Assembly: GCF_027667425.1 (NCBI RefSeq)
Contig: NZ_JAQEGR010000001.1
Location: forward strand, 1-64,000
Length of the DNA stretch: 64,000 bases
Direction: 5' to 3'
DNA from: Fusicatenibacter saccharivorans
GTDB lineage: Bacteria; Bacillota; Clostridia; Lachnospirales; Lachnospiraceae
The position numbers and the translations under genes were made by a program. Numbering within the stretch: position 1 is the first letter of the stretch; every line of letters starts with the position of its first letter. Under the pieces are notes generated by a model, which did no database searches, was not told the origin of the DNA, and saw only the letters and a list, made by a program, of their open reading frames with translations. Below are positions 15,215 through 23,044 of the stretch, one piece after another.

Positions 15215-16128
15215 CAGAAGTAAAAGAGAGCAGCATTCTGATTCAGGATGTAGAAACCAAAAATATTATGACAAAATCCGCCCTGCCGGTGGGAGGCTAT
15301 TCCGTCAATCCTTATGTGGGCTGTACCCATGGCTGCAAATACTGCTACGCCTCGTTTATGAAGCGATTTACCGGGCACACCGAACCGTGGGGTACATTCC
15401 TGGATGTGAAACATTGGCCAGCAATCAAAAATCCGCAAAAGTACAAAGGGCAACGCGTAGTCATCGGTTCTGTGACCGATGGCTATCTGCCCCAGGAGGC
15501 TCAGTTTCAGAACACCCGAAAGCTTCTTGAACAGCTCCGGGGCAGCGAGGCGGAAATTCTCATCTGCACCAAGTCAGACTTGGTAATCCGTGACATCGAT
15601 CTTCTGAAAGAACTGGGAAAGGTCACGGTCTCTTGGTCGATCAATACGCTGGACGAGGATTTCAAAAACGATATGGACAATGCCGTCAGCATCAAGCGAC
15701 GGCTGGATGCCATGAAGCAGATCTATGATGCGGGCATTCGCACCGTCTGCTTTATTGCCCCTGTCTTTCCGGGTATCACGGATTTTGAGGCTATCTTCCA
15801 TCAGGTCAGAAATCAATGCGACCTGATATGGTTAGAAAATCTAAACCTGCGAGGCGGATTCAAAAAAGACATCCTTGACTATATACGTAAAAAACATCCT
15901 GACTTGGTTCCGCTGTACGACGCTATCTACAACAAGAGAGACAGAAGCTACTTCCGTGGTTTGGAGGATCAAGCGGAACGGCTGGCGAAAGAAAACAGCT
16001 GTCCCTTCGTGGACAACGAGCTGCCCTACGGACGAGCAGAGCCTGGGCACCCGGTCATTGTGGATTACTTTTACCATGAGGAAGTGCGTGGCTCGGAAAA
16101 CACCGGGCGACGCAACCCCCAAAAATAA
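15211..16128 (+). CDS. SPL-like radical SAM protein
   Basis: 305-residue radical SAM enzyme with the cluster motif CTHGCKYC (C38, C42, C45) preceded by SVNPYVG, as in the spore photoproduct lyase-like (SplB/Rv2578c) family. VVIGSVTDGYLPQEAQF and ILICTKSDLVIRDIDLL are further family blocks. Family members cleave SAM to make a 5'-deoxyadenosyl radical. Some repair DNA photolesions, but for this subfamily the substrate is unproven. It follows a DUF5131 remnant with overlapping codons, and a terminator lies 15 nt beyond the stop. The gene sits in an island with the 3-methyladenine glycosylase, which fits a repair theme, by inference. Confidence 0.88.
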   Translation: MTEVKESSILIQDVETKNIMTKSALPVGGYSVNPYVGCTHGCKYCYASFMKRFTGHTEPWGTFLDVKHWPAIKNPQKYKGQRVVIGSVTDGYLPQEAQFQNTRKLLEQLRGSEAEILICTKSDLVIRDIDLLKELGKVTVSWSINTLDEDFKNDMDNAVSIKRRLDAMKQIYDAGIRTVCFIAPVFPGITDFEAIFHQVRNQCDLIWLENLNLRGGFKKDILDYIRKKHPDLVPLYDAIYNKRDRSYFRGLEDQAERLAKENSCPFVDNELPYGRAEPGHPVIVDYFYHEEVRGSENTGRRNPQK

Positions 16129-16143
16129 TTTGTGAAATAAATG

Positions 16144-16185
16144 GGTTCTGACATGGAGCTGTGCTTCAATGTCAGAACCTTTTTT
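16144..16185 (+). terminator. Intrinsic terminator after the SPL-like gene
   Basis: GGTTCTGACAT (16144-16154) pairs perfectly with ATGTCAGAACC (16169-16179), followed by six Ts. The 245 bp to the LysR start are AT-rich and contain no gene. Confidence 0.88.
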
Positions 16186-16430
16186 AGCACTGTTTACCCA
16201 TTCAGAAGTTTTCTTATCCCTCTTGGAAGGACTTGTACTCCGTCCATTGTTTTTCGATTTTCCCCGCTCTACAATGTAGACAGAACGATTAAATGATAGG
16301 TGTTTATCAAGTTTTACATAAAATTATATTACCGGTAAGCATACGATGAGCAGATGTTTTTTATTGCCTTTCGAGTATAGATACGTTAAAATATACTTAT
16401 TAAGCATGATGAATTTGGGAGGTATTTTTC

Positions 16431-17321
16431 GTGGAAATTAGAGTTCTTCGATATTTTCTGACTGTAGTAAGGGAAGAAAGTATCACAAAAGCCTCAGAAG
16501 TTTTACATATCACGCAGCCGACACTTTCACGTCAGCTTGCACAGATGGAGGAAGATATTGGTGTAAAGCTGTTTGATAGAGGGACACGGAAAATCAAATT
16601 GACAAATGAAGGAATACTTCTTCGCCGTCGTGCGGAAGAAATTTTGCAGCTTGTAGATAAGACAGAAAAAGAATTAGTGGAGCAAGAGGAACAGGTGGAA
16701 GGTAAAATTTCCATTGGGTGTGGAGAAATTGCTGCTGTACAACTTCTTCCTAAAATAATTGAGTCCTTTCGTCGGAAATATCCCCGTGTTACTTTTGACA
16801 TTTTTACAGCCACAGCAGATTTGGTAAAGGAACAAATGGAGAAGGGACTACTGGATATTGGTTTGCTTCTTGAGCCGGTTGATATGGAAAAATATGAATT
16901 TATTCGCTTGAATATAAGGGAAAAATGGGTGGTTCTGATGAAATCGGATGATCCACTCTCCAAGAAAGAAACGGTAAGCGCAAAAGATTTGTCTGTACTG
17001 CCTTTGATTCTTCCTAGGCGTATGAATGTGCAGAGTGAGTTGGCAAGTTGGTTTGGCAACTACTATGAGAAACTGGATATTGTTTTTACCAGCAATTTAA
17101 GTACGAACAGCGCAATTATGGTGAATGGAGGCTTGGCATATTCATTGGTGATTGAAGGGGCTGTACCGTTCTGGAATCAATCAAAGGTTACATTCAGACC
17201 GCTTGATCCGCCACTTACAGCAACAAGTGTATTAGCATGGAAACGTGGTCAGCCGTTTAGCTTAGCAACCACAAAATTCATCAAACATATTCAATGCTTT
17301 TTAGGCATGGACAAACCATAA
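16431..17321 (+). CDS. LysR-family transcriptional regulator
   Basis: 296 residues starting at GTG 16431, placed by GGGAGG 8 nt upstream. The N-terminal HTH (MEIRVLRYFLTVVREESITK, then ASEVLHITQPTLSRQLAQME) is classic LysR. The C-terminal periplasmic-binding-like effector domain begins near residue 90 (GKISIGCGEIAAVQLLPKII). It resembles the CynR/YybE-like group; the effector is unknown. It is co-directional with the MATE transporter operon but separated from it by a hairpin, so control of that operon is only a guess. Base composition is more AT-rich than in the flanking chromosome, which fits acquired DNA. Confidence 0.92.
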   Translation: MEIRVLRYFLTVVREESITKASEVLHITQPTLSRQLAQMEEDIGVKLFDRGTRKIKLTNEGILLRRRAEEILQLVDKTEKELVEQEEQVEGKISIGCGEIAAVQLLPKIIESFRRKYPRVTFDIFTATADLVKEQMEKGLLDIGLLLEPVDMEKYEFIRLNIREKWVVLMKSDDPLSKKETVSAKDLSVLPLILPRRMNVQSELASWFGNYYEKLDIVFTSNLSTNSAIMVNGGLAYSLVIEGAVPFWNQSKVTFRPLDPPLTATSVLAWKRGQPFSLATTKFIKHIQCFLGMDKP

Positions 17322-17358
17322 AAACTAAGTATTTGATATAATTCAATTAGAAAATTAT

Positions 17359-17409
17359 AATATAGGTGTAGAGATAAAGCAAACAGCTTTAATTTCTGCA
17401 CCTATATTT
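17359..17409 (+). terminator. Intrinsic terminator between lysR and the MATE operon
   Basis: TATAGGTGTAGA...AAAGC pairs with GCTTT...TCTGCACCTATA around an AAACA loop, with T-rich sequence after it. Confidence 0.75.
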
Positions 17410-17434
17410 TTTATTGAGGAGGGAGTGCCATTTC

Positions 17435-17629
17435 ATGAAACCGGATTATGATTCCCGTATAAACGCCGGATTAAGCAAAGAAGAAATCGCAAAAATTTCA
17501 GGATGCGAAGATCAAGAAATGCAGATAAGGATGTTGCGAAAATATCGGTACAAATTGCTTGATGAGGTACATGAAAAGCAGCAGTCACTTGATGCAATCG
17601 ATTATATGATCTGTAAAACAAAAAAATAA
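17435..17629 (+). CDS. Small coiled-coil protein of unknown function
   Basis: 64 residues from ATG 17435, with GAGGAGGGA upstream; the longer frame from 17414 would start inside that site. The sequence (YDSRINAGLSKEEIAKISG, then EMQIRMLRKYRYKLLDEVHE and KQQSLDAIDYMICKTKK) is a charged helical hairpin resembling the C-terminal dimerization coil of MerR-type regulators without the DNA-binding part. It lies 20 bp upstream of the MATE transporter with its own ribosome binding site and is probably co-transcribed. Function not known. Confidence 0.6.
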   Translation: MKPDYDSRINAGLSKEEIAKISGCEDQEMQIRMLRKYRYKLLDEVHEKQQSLDAIDYMICKTKK

Positions 17630-17649
17630 CAATAAGAGGAGGAAAAGGC

Positions 17650-18993
17650 GTGAATCAGCAAACAACTCTGTTTTCAAACGAGAAGTTGATGGCTATGATT
17701 ATTCCCCTGTTTTTAGAGCAGCTGCTGATAATGCTTGTAGGGATGGCGGACACACTGGTGGTCAGCTACGCAGGAGAAGCGGCAGTATCCGGTGTTTCAC
17801 TGGTAAATCAGTTCAATACTATTTTTATTTATCTGTTTACAGCATTGGCATCTGGAGGGGCGGTTGTGATCAGCCAGTATATTGGTAGAAAGAAAAATGA
17901 TGACGCTGGAGAATCCGCCAGTCAGCTTCTTTCATTTTCTGCGATTTTTTCCATACTGATCGTAGTGATGGTTCTAATTGGAAATGAAGGGATGCTTCGT
18001 CTGATGTTCGGTAAAGTGGAAGATTCTGTGATGCACTCTTGTATTACATACCTTAGGATTTCTGCATATTCCTATCCGGCATTGGCGGTTTACAATGCTG
18101 GCGCTGCCCTTTTTCGCAGTATTGGAAAAACCAGTGTGACCATGTATTTGTCGGTAATTTCCAATATCATCAATGTTATTGGAAATTTCATTGGTGTACT
18201 TGTTTTGCGTGCAGGTGTTGCAGGTGTTGCATACCCTTCACTGATCGCTCGGACATTTTCAGCCGTGATGATTACAGTACTTTGTTTTCAGAGAAAAAAT
18301 GAAGTGTTCTATCGCTGCAAGTGGATTTTCCGGTGGAATGTGGATTTCATGAAACAAATTCTAAAAATCGCTATTCCAAATGGGATGGAAAACGGTATAT
18401 TCCAGTTAGTCAAAGTAGCATTAAGCGGTATCGTTGCACTTTTTGGAACATATCAGATTGCTGCAAATGGTGTTGCACAAAGTATCTGGTCATTGGCTGC
18501 GCTGGCGGGAGTCGCTATGGGTCCCGTATTTATAACGGTCATTGGACAGTGTATGGGAAATGGGGATGCAGATGCTGCGGAGCATTATTTTAAGAGATTG
18601 ACAAGAATCACATTGCTGATTTCATCGGCATGGAATCTTTTGATTTTTCTTCTGACTCCATTCTTTATGAAATTTTATGCTTTGCAGCCGGAGACCAAAC
18701 GGCTTGTAATCTGGCTGGTTTTAATCCATAACGTGTTTAATGCAGCAGCATATCCCTTTTCCGGTGCGCTTAGTAATGGGCTGCGGGCAGCGGGTGATGT
18801 GAAATTTACCATGTATGTTTCGGTTATCTCCACGATAGCGGTGCGTCTGCTTTTATCATGGCTCTTGGGAATTGTTTTGAAAATGGGCGTGATCGGGATT
18901 GCTATTGCAATGGTTTGTGACTGGAGCATTCGGGCGGTCATTTTCTTCTGGAGGCAGAAGTCCGGAAAATGGAAAACATTTCAGGTGATATAG
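17650..18993 (+). CDS. MATE-family efflux transporter
   Basis: 447-residue, 12-helix inner-membrane exporter of the MATE family, coupling outward transport of cationic drugs or metabolites to Na+ or H+. Family blocks are visible in both halves: PLFLEQLLIMLVGMADTLVV with QYIGRKKNDDAGESASQLL near the N-terminus, and IAIPNGMENGIFQLVKVALS in the second half. GTG 17650 is used, after AAGAGGAGGAAAAGGC. The protein is complete. Substrate cannot be read from the sequence. The small coiled-coil protein upstream is its likely co-transcribed partner. Confidence 0.93.
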   Translation: MNQQTTLFSNEKLMAMIIPLFLEQLLIMLVGMADTLVVSYAGEAAVSGVSLVNQFNTIFIYLFTALASGGAVVISQYIGRKKNDDAGESASQLLSFSAIFSILIVVMVLIGNEGMLRLMFGKVEDSVMHSCITYLRISAYSYPALAVYNAGAALFRSIGKTSVTMYLSVISNIINVIGNFIGVLVLRAGVAGVAYPSLIARTFSAVMITVLCFQRKNEVFYRCKWIFRWNVDFMKQILKIAIPNGMENGIFQLVKVALSGIVALFGTYQIAANGVAQSIWSLAALAGVAMGPVFITVIGQCMGNGDADAAEHYFKRLTRITLLISSAWNLLIFLLTPFFMKFYALQPETKRLVIWLVLIHNVFNAAAYPFSGALSNGLRAAGDVKFTMYVSVISTIAVRLLLSWLLGIVLKMGVIGIAIAMVCDWSIRAVIFFWRQKSGKWKTFQVI

Positions 18994-19026
18994 ATTCATT
19001 TATAATAAGTTCAATATCGGTATATT

Positions 19027-19296
19027 ATGCCTTATGGTCTTAGCAAGTTTTGCCGTTTTGCTGTGAATGTGTGGGAGGTCAATCCTGCTGGAAAAGCTGA
19101 TGAACAGGTTGCCAGAGAAGGGCTTTCCTGTATGGAAGTTTGGATGAAAGAACTGGGACTTACAATGAATCTCCATGAGTTGGGGGCAACAGAAGAAATG
19201 TTGCATGGTATTGCAAATGGAACCATCATCATGGAAGGTGGATATAAGGTGTTGAATCATGATGAGGTATTGGAGATTTTGAAGAACAGTTTGTAA
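19027..19296 (+). pseudogene. Iron-containing alcohol dehydrogenase, C-terminal remnant
   Basis: About 90 residues (SKFCRFAVNVWEVNPAGKAD, ADEQVAREGLSCMEVWMKEL, GLTMNLHELGATEEM) match the end of BdhA/YqhD-like Fe-dependent alcohol dehydrogenases. The N-terminal NAD domain and metal-ligand histidines are missing. No ribosome binding site precedes the ATG. It is a remnant of a deleted gene downstream of the MATE transporter. Confidence 0.75.
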
Positions 19297-19500
19297 GCAT
19301 TCAAGTAGGAGCTTTTATAACGATAATATAATAGAAAAAGGCAAGTGCTGTGAAAGAAATTTTTCTTTGATGTTGCTTGTCTTTTTTTAATTCATCACTT
19401 GACATTGTGGCAAAGAAATCCTGAAAGGGGACGAGTAGAAAAAAGAGCAGCTGCATGAGCAGGAAGAAGAAAATAGACAGAGCAGTTGATGATGTGGAAT

Positions 19501-19547
19501 GTCCGGTGCAGTGTGGGTGTAATGCTCATGTTGCATCGGACTTTTTT
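19501..19547 (+). terminator. Intrinsic terminator
   Basis: GTCCGGTGCA (19501-19510) pairs with TGCATCGGAC (19532-19541), with one G-T pair, followed by six Ts. The ~460 bp from 19297 to 19763 otherwise hold the operator-like repeats described separately. Confidence 0.8.
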
Positions 19548-19563
19548 CGAAAATGATTTTTAA

Positions 19564-19738
19564 TAATGTTGATTTTCAACTACTTTTAACTCAAATATTG
19601 CATCTTAACTTAAAAAGAGTTAAGATTGCAAGTAATGACATGGAATATCTCGATAAAGTTCCTGGAGTCAAGAATCAAAGTGTTTTTAAAGAAGCTTATG
19701 TTATGGGATATTTTATTTACTAATGTTGATTTTCAACT
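19564..19738. repeat. Paired 18-nt direct repeats and an inverted repeat upstream of the macrodomain gene
   Basis: TAATGTTGATTTTCAACT occurs identically at 19564-19581 and 19721-19738, and each copy contains the dyad GTTGA-TTT-TCAAC. Between them lies the perfect inverted repeat ATCTTAACT (19602-19610) / AGTTAAGAT (19618-19626). The second copy ends 25 nt before the macrodomain ATG. This looks like an operator set for a DNA-binding protein, possibly the HTH encoded by the following gene. Confidence 0.6.
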
Positions 19739-19763
19739 GCTGGACGAATGGGAGGGGTGCTTC

Positions 19764-20780
19764 ATGCCGTTGCAAATGATCAGAAACGATATTACAAAAA
19801 TGAGTGTTGACGCAATCGTCAATGCTGCCAACACGTCCCTTTTGGGCGGCGGAGGTGTGGACGGCTGCATTCATCGTGCGGCCGGACCGGAACTGCTTGC
19901 AGAATGCCGTACGCTGCATGGCTGCGAAACCGGCAGTGCAAAAATTACAAAGGGATACCGTCTGCCCTGCAAATATGTGATCCATGCAGTCGGTCCGCGC
20001 TGGCGGGATGGCAGGCATCGGGAGCAGGAGCTTCTGGAATCCTGTTATCGGACATCTTTGAATCTGGCGAAAGAAAATGGCTGTCAGTCTGTAGCCTTTC
20101 CGCTGATTTCCTCCGGTGTTTACGGCTATCCAAAAGACCAGGCTCTGAAGGTTGCAGTCGATACCATCAGCGAATTTTTGCTGGAAAACGAGATGATGGT
20201 CTATATCGTTATTTTTGACCGAAAGACATATCAGATTAGCGGAAAGCTGTTTGATGACATCGCAGTGTACATAGATGACAGGTATGTGGAAGAACATACC
20301 GACAGGAGGGCAGAACAGAGTCGGTGTTCCGAAGCATGGCAAGAGGAATCCTGCTTTGAAGCTGCATCTGTCCCGCTGCCGCCCGAAGCAATCTGTAAAT
20401 CCTGCAGCAGTCAGTCTCTGGAAGAGGCGCTGGGGCAGATGGATGAGAGCTTTTCAGAAATGCTGCTTCGAAAGATTGAGGAAAGCGGTATGACGGATGC
20501 ACAGTGCTACAAGAAAGCAAATATTGACAGAAAGCTCTTCTCAAAAATCCGTTCGGATAGATTCTATAAGCCATCCAAACCTACGGTGCTGGCATTTGCC
20601 CTCGCTTTGGAGCTACCGCTTGCCCAGATGCAGGAGATGCTCGGCAAGGCAGGATTCACATTGTCCCATTCAAGTAAATTTGACATCATTGTAGAATATT
20701 TTGTCGAACGGGGAAACTATAATGTGTATGAAATTAACGAGGCACTGTTTGCCTTTGACCAGAGTCTGATCGGTACATAA
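19764..20780 (+). CDS. Macrodomain fused to a C-terminal XRE-like HTH
   Basis: 338 residues; ATG 19764 is preceded by GGAGGGG, and the longer frame lacks a site. Residues 1-170 are a macrodomain: NDITKMSVDAIVNAANTSLL, the GGGGVDGCIH loop and SSGVYGYP, the ADP-ribose-binding blocks of the YmdB-type hydrolase clade. After a variable linker (175-225), residues 228-300 form an XRE-like HTH (MTDAQCYKKANIDRKLFSKI and LALELPLAQMQEMLGKAGFT). It would bind or cleave ADP-ribose or O-acetyl-ADP-ribose and could couple that to DNA binding. Upstream repeats with a palindromic core are candidate binding sites. It is 6.5 kb from the sirtuin-like operon and directly upstream of a VWA gene. Confidence 0.88.
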   Translation: MPLQMIRNDITKMSVDAIVNAANTSLLGGGGVDGCIHRAAGPELLAECRTLHGCETGSAKITKGYRLPCKYVIHAVGPRWRDGRHREQELLESCYRTSLNLAKENGCQSVAFPLISSGVYGYPKDQALKVAVDTISEFLLENEMMVYIVIFDRKTYQISGKLFDDIAVYIDDRYVEEHTDRRAEQSRCSEAWQEESCFEAASVPLPPEAICKSCSSQSLEEALGQMDESFSEMLLRKIEESGMTDAQCYKKANIDRKLFSKIRSDRFYKPSKPTVLAFALALELPLAQMQEMLGKAGFTLSHSSKFDIIVEYFVERGNYNVYEINEALFAFDQSLIGT

Positions 20781-20966
20781 GGAAAAAGAAATGTCGCTTT
20801 CCATGCGACCACTCCGCAAAAGAAAATCGCTATACTATGGCTGTAAGGTACGAAATCGAGCAGTCATTTGCGTGAGGAATGAGCCAAAGCTCGAGCTTGC
20901 TCGAAACCTTGGCGAATACTGCGACAGCGAGCCCGTAAGGGCGAGATCTTTTAGGAGGATAAGCAT
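20781..20966 (+). other. Structured leader before the VWA gene
   Basis: No ORF. It contains small hairpins TCGAGC-TT-GCTCGA (20891-20904) and GCCC-GTAA-GGGC (20931-20942), then AGGAGGA before the ATG. It may be an untranslated structured RNA segment; no known riboswitch class is recognised. Confidence 0.35.
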
Positions 20967-21617
20967 ATGAGAAAGAATTTAACAGAGATCGTTTTTATCT
21001 TAGACCGCAGCGGTTCTATGAACGGACTGGAACGGGATACCATCGGCGGATTCAATTCCATGATTGAGCAGCAGAAAAAAACAGAGGGCGAAGCACTGAT
21101 TTCAACGGTACTGTTTGACAATGTGAGTGAAGTCCTGCACGACCGTGTAGATGTAAAGAAAATCCGACCGATGACCGACCGGGATTATACAGTTCGCGGA
21201 TGCACAGCGCTCTTAGATGCCATCGGCGGTGCGATTCATCACATTGGAAATGTTCATAAGTATGCAAGACCGGAGGATGTACCGGAACACACCATGTTCG
21301 TAATCACTACGGACGGAATGGAAAATGCCAGCCGCCGGTACAACAGCGAAAAAGTGAGGCAGATGATCGAGCGGCAGAAAGCGAAATACGGTTGGGAGTT
21401 TTTGTTCCTCGGTGCTAATATTGACGCGGTAGAGACCGCAAGCCAGTTCGGAATCGGTGCAGACCGTGCAGTCAACTATCAGTGCGACAGCGAAGGAACT
21501 GCGTTGAATTATGAGGTGGTCAGCGAAGCAATCAGCTCTGTCCGGTGCAGTGCCCCGTTGAACGCAGACTGGAAAAAACGTATAGATGAGGATTATAAAA
21601 AACGTGGAGGAAAATAG
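20967..21617 (+). CDS. VWA-domain protein (TerY-like)
   Basis: 216-residue single von Willebrand A domain without signal peptide or transmembrane segment, so cytoplasmic. The MIDAS motif DRSGSM lies at residues 13-18, the threonine loop is RGCTALLDAIGG, and TTDGMENAS supplies the later Asp. FLGANIDAVETASQFGIGAD is typical of the TerY/YfbK-like bacterial VWA clade. Such proteins act as metal-dependent protein-interaction or chaperone modules. It follows the macrodomain-HTH gene by 186 bp and the alcohol dehydrogenase follows directly, so it may belong to an ADP-ribose-linked stress unit. That link is inference. Confidence 0.87.
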   Translation: MRKNLTEIVFILDRSGSMNGLERDTIGGFNSMIEQQKKTEGEALISTVLFDNVSEVLHDRVDVKKIRPMTDRDYTVRGCTALLDAIGGAIHHIGNVHKYARPEDVPEHTMFVITTDGMENASRRYNSEKVRQMIERQKAKYGWEFLFLGANIDAVETASQFGIGADRAVNYQCDSEGTALNYEVVSEAISSVRCSAPLNADWKKRIDEDYKKRGGK

Positions 21618-21621
21618 AAAT

Positions 21622-22656
21622 ATGCAGGCGTATACCTACGTTTCAAAAGGAAAATTCGAATTAAGAGAGAAGCCAAAACCGACCCTGATGCAGGAGCGGG
21701 ATGCTATTGTCAAAGTGACACTCGCCAGCATTTGCTCCAGCGATCTGCATATCAAGCATGGCAGCGTTCCGCGGGCAGTACCCGGGATCACGGTTGGCCA
21801 TGAGATGGTGGGGATTGTGGAAGAGGTTGGAAAGGCAGTTACCAAGGTAAAACCGGGAGACCGGGTGACAGTAAACGTGGAGACCTTCTGCGGTGAATGC
21901 TTTTTCTGCAAGAAAGGGTATGTGAATAACTGTACAGATGAAAATGGCGGTTGGGCGCTGGGCTGCCGGATTGATGGCGGCCAGGCGGAATATGTGCGTG
22001 TGCCCTTTGCAGATCAGGGACTGAATAAGATTCCGGATGGCGTTACGGATCGACAGGCATTGCTGGTGGGCGATGTTCTGGCTACCGGTTACTGGGCAGC
22101 GCGTATTTCAGAGATCTCAGAGCAGGATACGGTGCTGATCATCGGAGCCGGCCCCACCGGTATCTGTACCCTGCTTTCGGTAATGCTGAAAAAACCAAGA
22201 CGGATTATTGTGTGTGAAAAGGATAAAAATCGTCTGCAGTTTATCCGACAGCATTATCCGGAGATTTTGTTGGTTTCTCCGGAGAAGTGTGAAGCGTTTG
22301 TACGGGCAAACAGCGATCATGGGGGAGCTGACGTTGTGCTGGAGGTTGCGGGGGCGGAAGCTACCTTCCGTCTGGCCTGGGAATGCGCGAGACCCAATGG
22401 TCTGGTGACGGTGGTTGCTCTTTATGATCAGGCACAGATCCTGCCGCTTCCGGATATGTATGGAAAAAATCTTACCTTTAAAACCGGAGGGGTGGATGGC
22501 TGTGACTGTGAAGAAACATTACGGTTGATTGCAGAGGGAAAACTGAACACAGAGCCGCTTATCACCCATACCTATCCATTAGAAAGGATAGAGGAAGCCT
22601 ATGAACTCTTTGAAGGTAAGCGGGACGGTGTAATTAAGGTAGCAGTAGAATGCTAA
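21622..22656 (+). CDS. Zinc-dependent medium-chain alcohol dehydrogenase
   Basis: 344 residues from ATG 21622. GroES-like catalytic domain with the catalytic zinc Cys in ASICSSDLHIKHG and GHEMVGIVEEVG, and structural zinc cysteines in CGECFFCKKGYVNNC. The Rossmann NAD(P) site is VLIIGAGPTGICTLL. Length and motifs fit the threonine/sorbitol-dehydrogenase-like MDR family; the substrate is not predictable. It starts 4 nt after the VWA stop, so the two are co-transcribed, and a 14-bp hairpin ends the unit. GGAGG is embedded in the VWA 3' end. Confidence 0.9.
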   Translation: MQAYTYVSKGKFELREKPKPTLMQERDAIVKVTLASICSSDLHIKHGSVPRAVPGITVGHEMVGIVEEVGKAVTKVKPGDRVTVNVETFCGECFFCKKGYVNNCTDENGGWALGCRIDGGQAEYVRVPFADQGLNKIPDGVTDRQALLVGDVLATGYWAARISEISEQDTVLIIGAGPTGICTLLSVMLKKPRRIIVCEKDKNRLQFIRQHYPEILLVSPEKCEAFVRANSDHGGADVVLEVAGAEATFRLAWECARPNGLVTVVALYDQAQILPLPDMYGKNLTFKTGGVDGCDCEETLRLIAEGKLNTEPLITHTYPLERIEEAYELFEGKRDGVIKVAVEC

Positions 22657-22670
22657 AAGAAGATATAGAT

Positions 22671-22720
22671 AATTCCAATCATTAATGTACTATATATGGT
22701 ATGATAATGATTGGAATTTT
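22671..22720 (+). terminator. Terminator-like hairpin after the alcohol dehydrogenase
   Basis: Perfect 14-bp stem AATTCCAATCATTA (22671-22684) / TAATGATTGGAATT (22705-22718) with a 20-nt loop; a few Ts follow. Confidence 0.65.
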
Positions 22721-22810
22721 GTTATAACAGGGGGGATTTCCAACCATTAGTATATACGATCCATGAAAAATCAGGTAAAATTATGTATAGGTAATTAAGG
22801 GATCGGTTTT

Positions 22811-23044
22811 ATGAATCCGCTGGGTCCGGATGTGGCGACAATCCGTACTTCTGGCTGTATCGTCTTTTCGCATGGAGGCAATGGCTGCCGGAGGATTTGC
22901 CGGAGAATATGAACGATGGATGGATATGGCAGATCTGCCGACCGAAGAGGAAGAGAAGGAATTAATTGCCACGCTGTTTTCTCTGAGCTGAATGATCTGA
23001 CGGCCGAAGCGAGGAATAAATTTACGGAAGAGAAAAACGGTTAA
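22811..23044 (+). pseudogene. Decayed coding remnant, family not identified
   Basis: Short broken frames: MNPLGPDVATIRTSG, then GGFAGEYERWMDMADLPTEE in another frame, then FSELNDLTAEARNKFTEEKN after a further shift, ending at a TAA that overlaps the stop of the convergent polyferredoxin gene. Amino-acid-like composition with shifts suggests a dead gene, but I cannot name the family. Confidence 0.35.

Noticed and set aside
19764..20780. DarG-type antitoxin of a DarTG system
   Set aside because: No DarT-like DNA ADP-ribosyltransferase is adjacent and the C-terminal part is an XRE-like HTH, not the DarG C-terminal domain.
22811..22860. PheT (phenylalanyl-tRNA synthetase beta) remnant suggested by MNPLGPDVATIRTS
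   Set aside because: Only about 14 residues resemble the motif and the following sequence does not continue the similarity.
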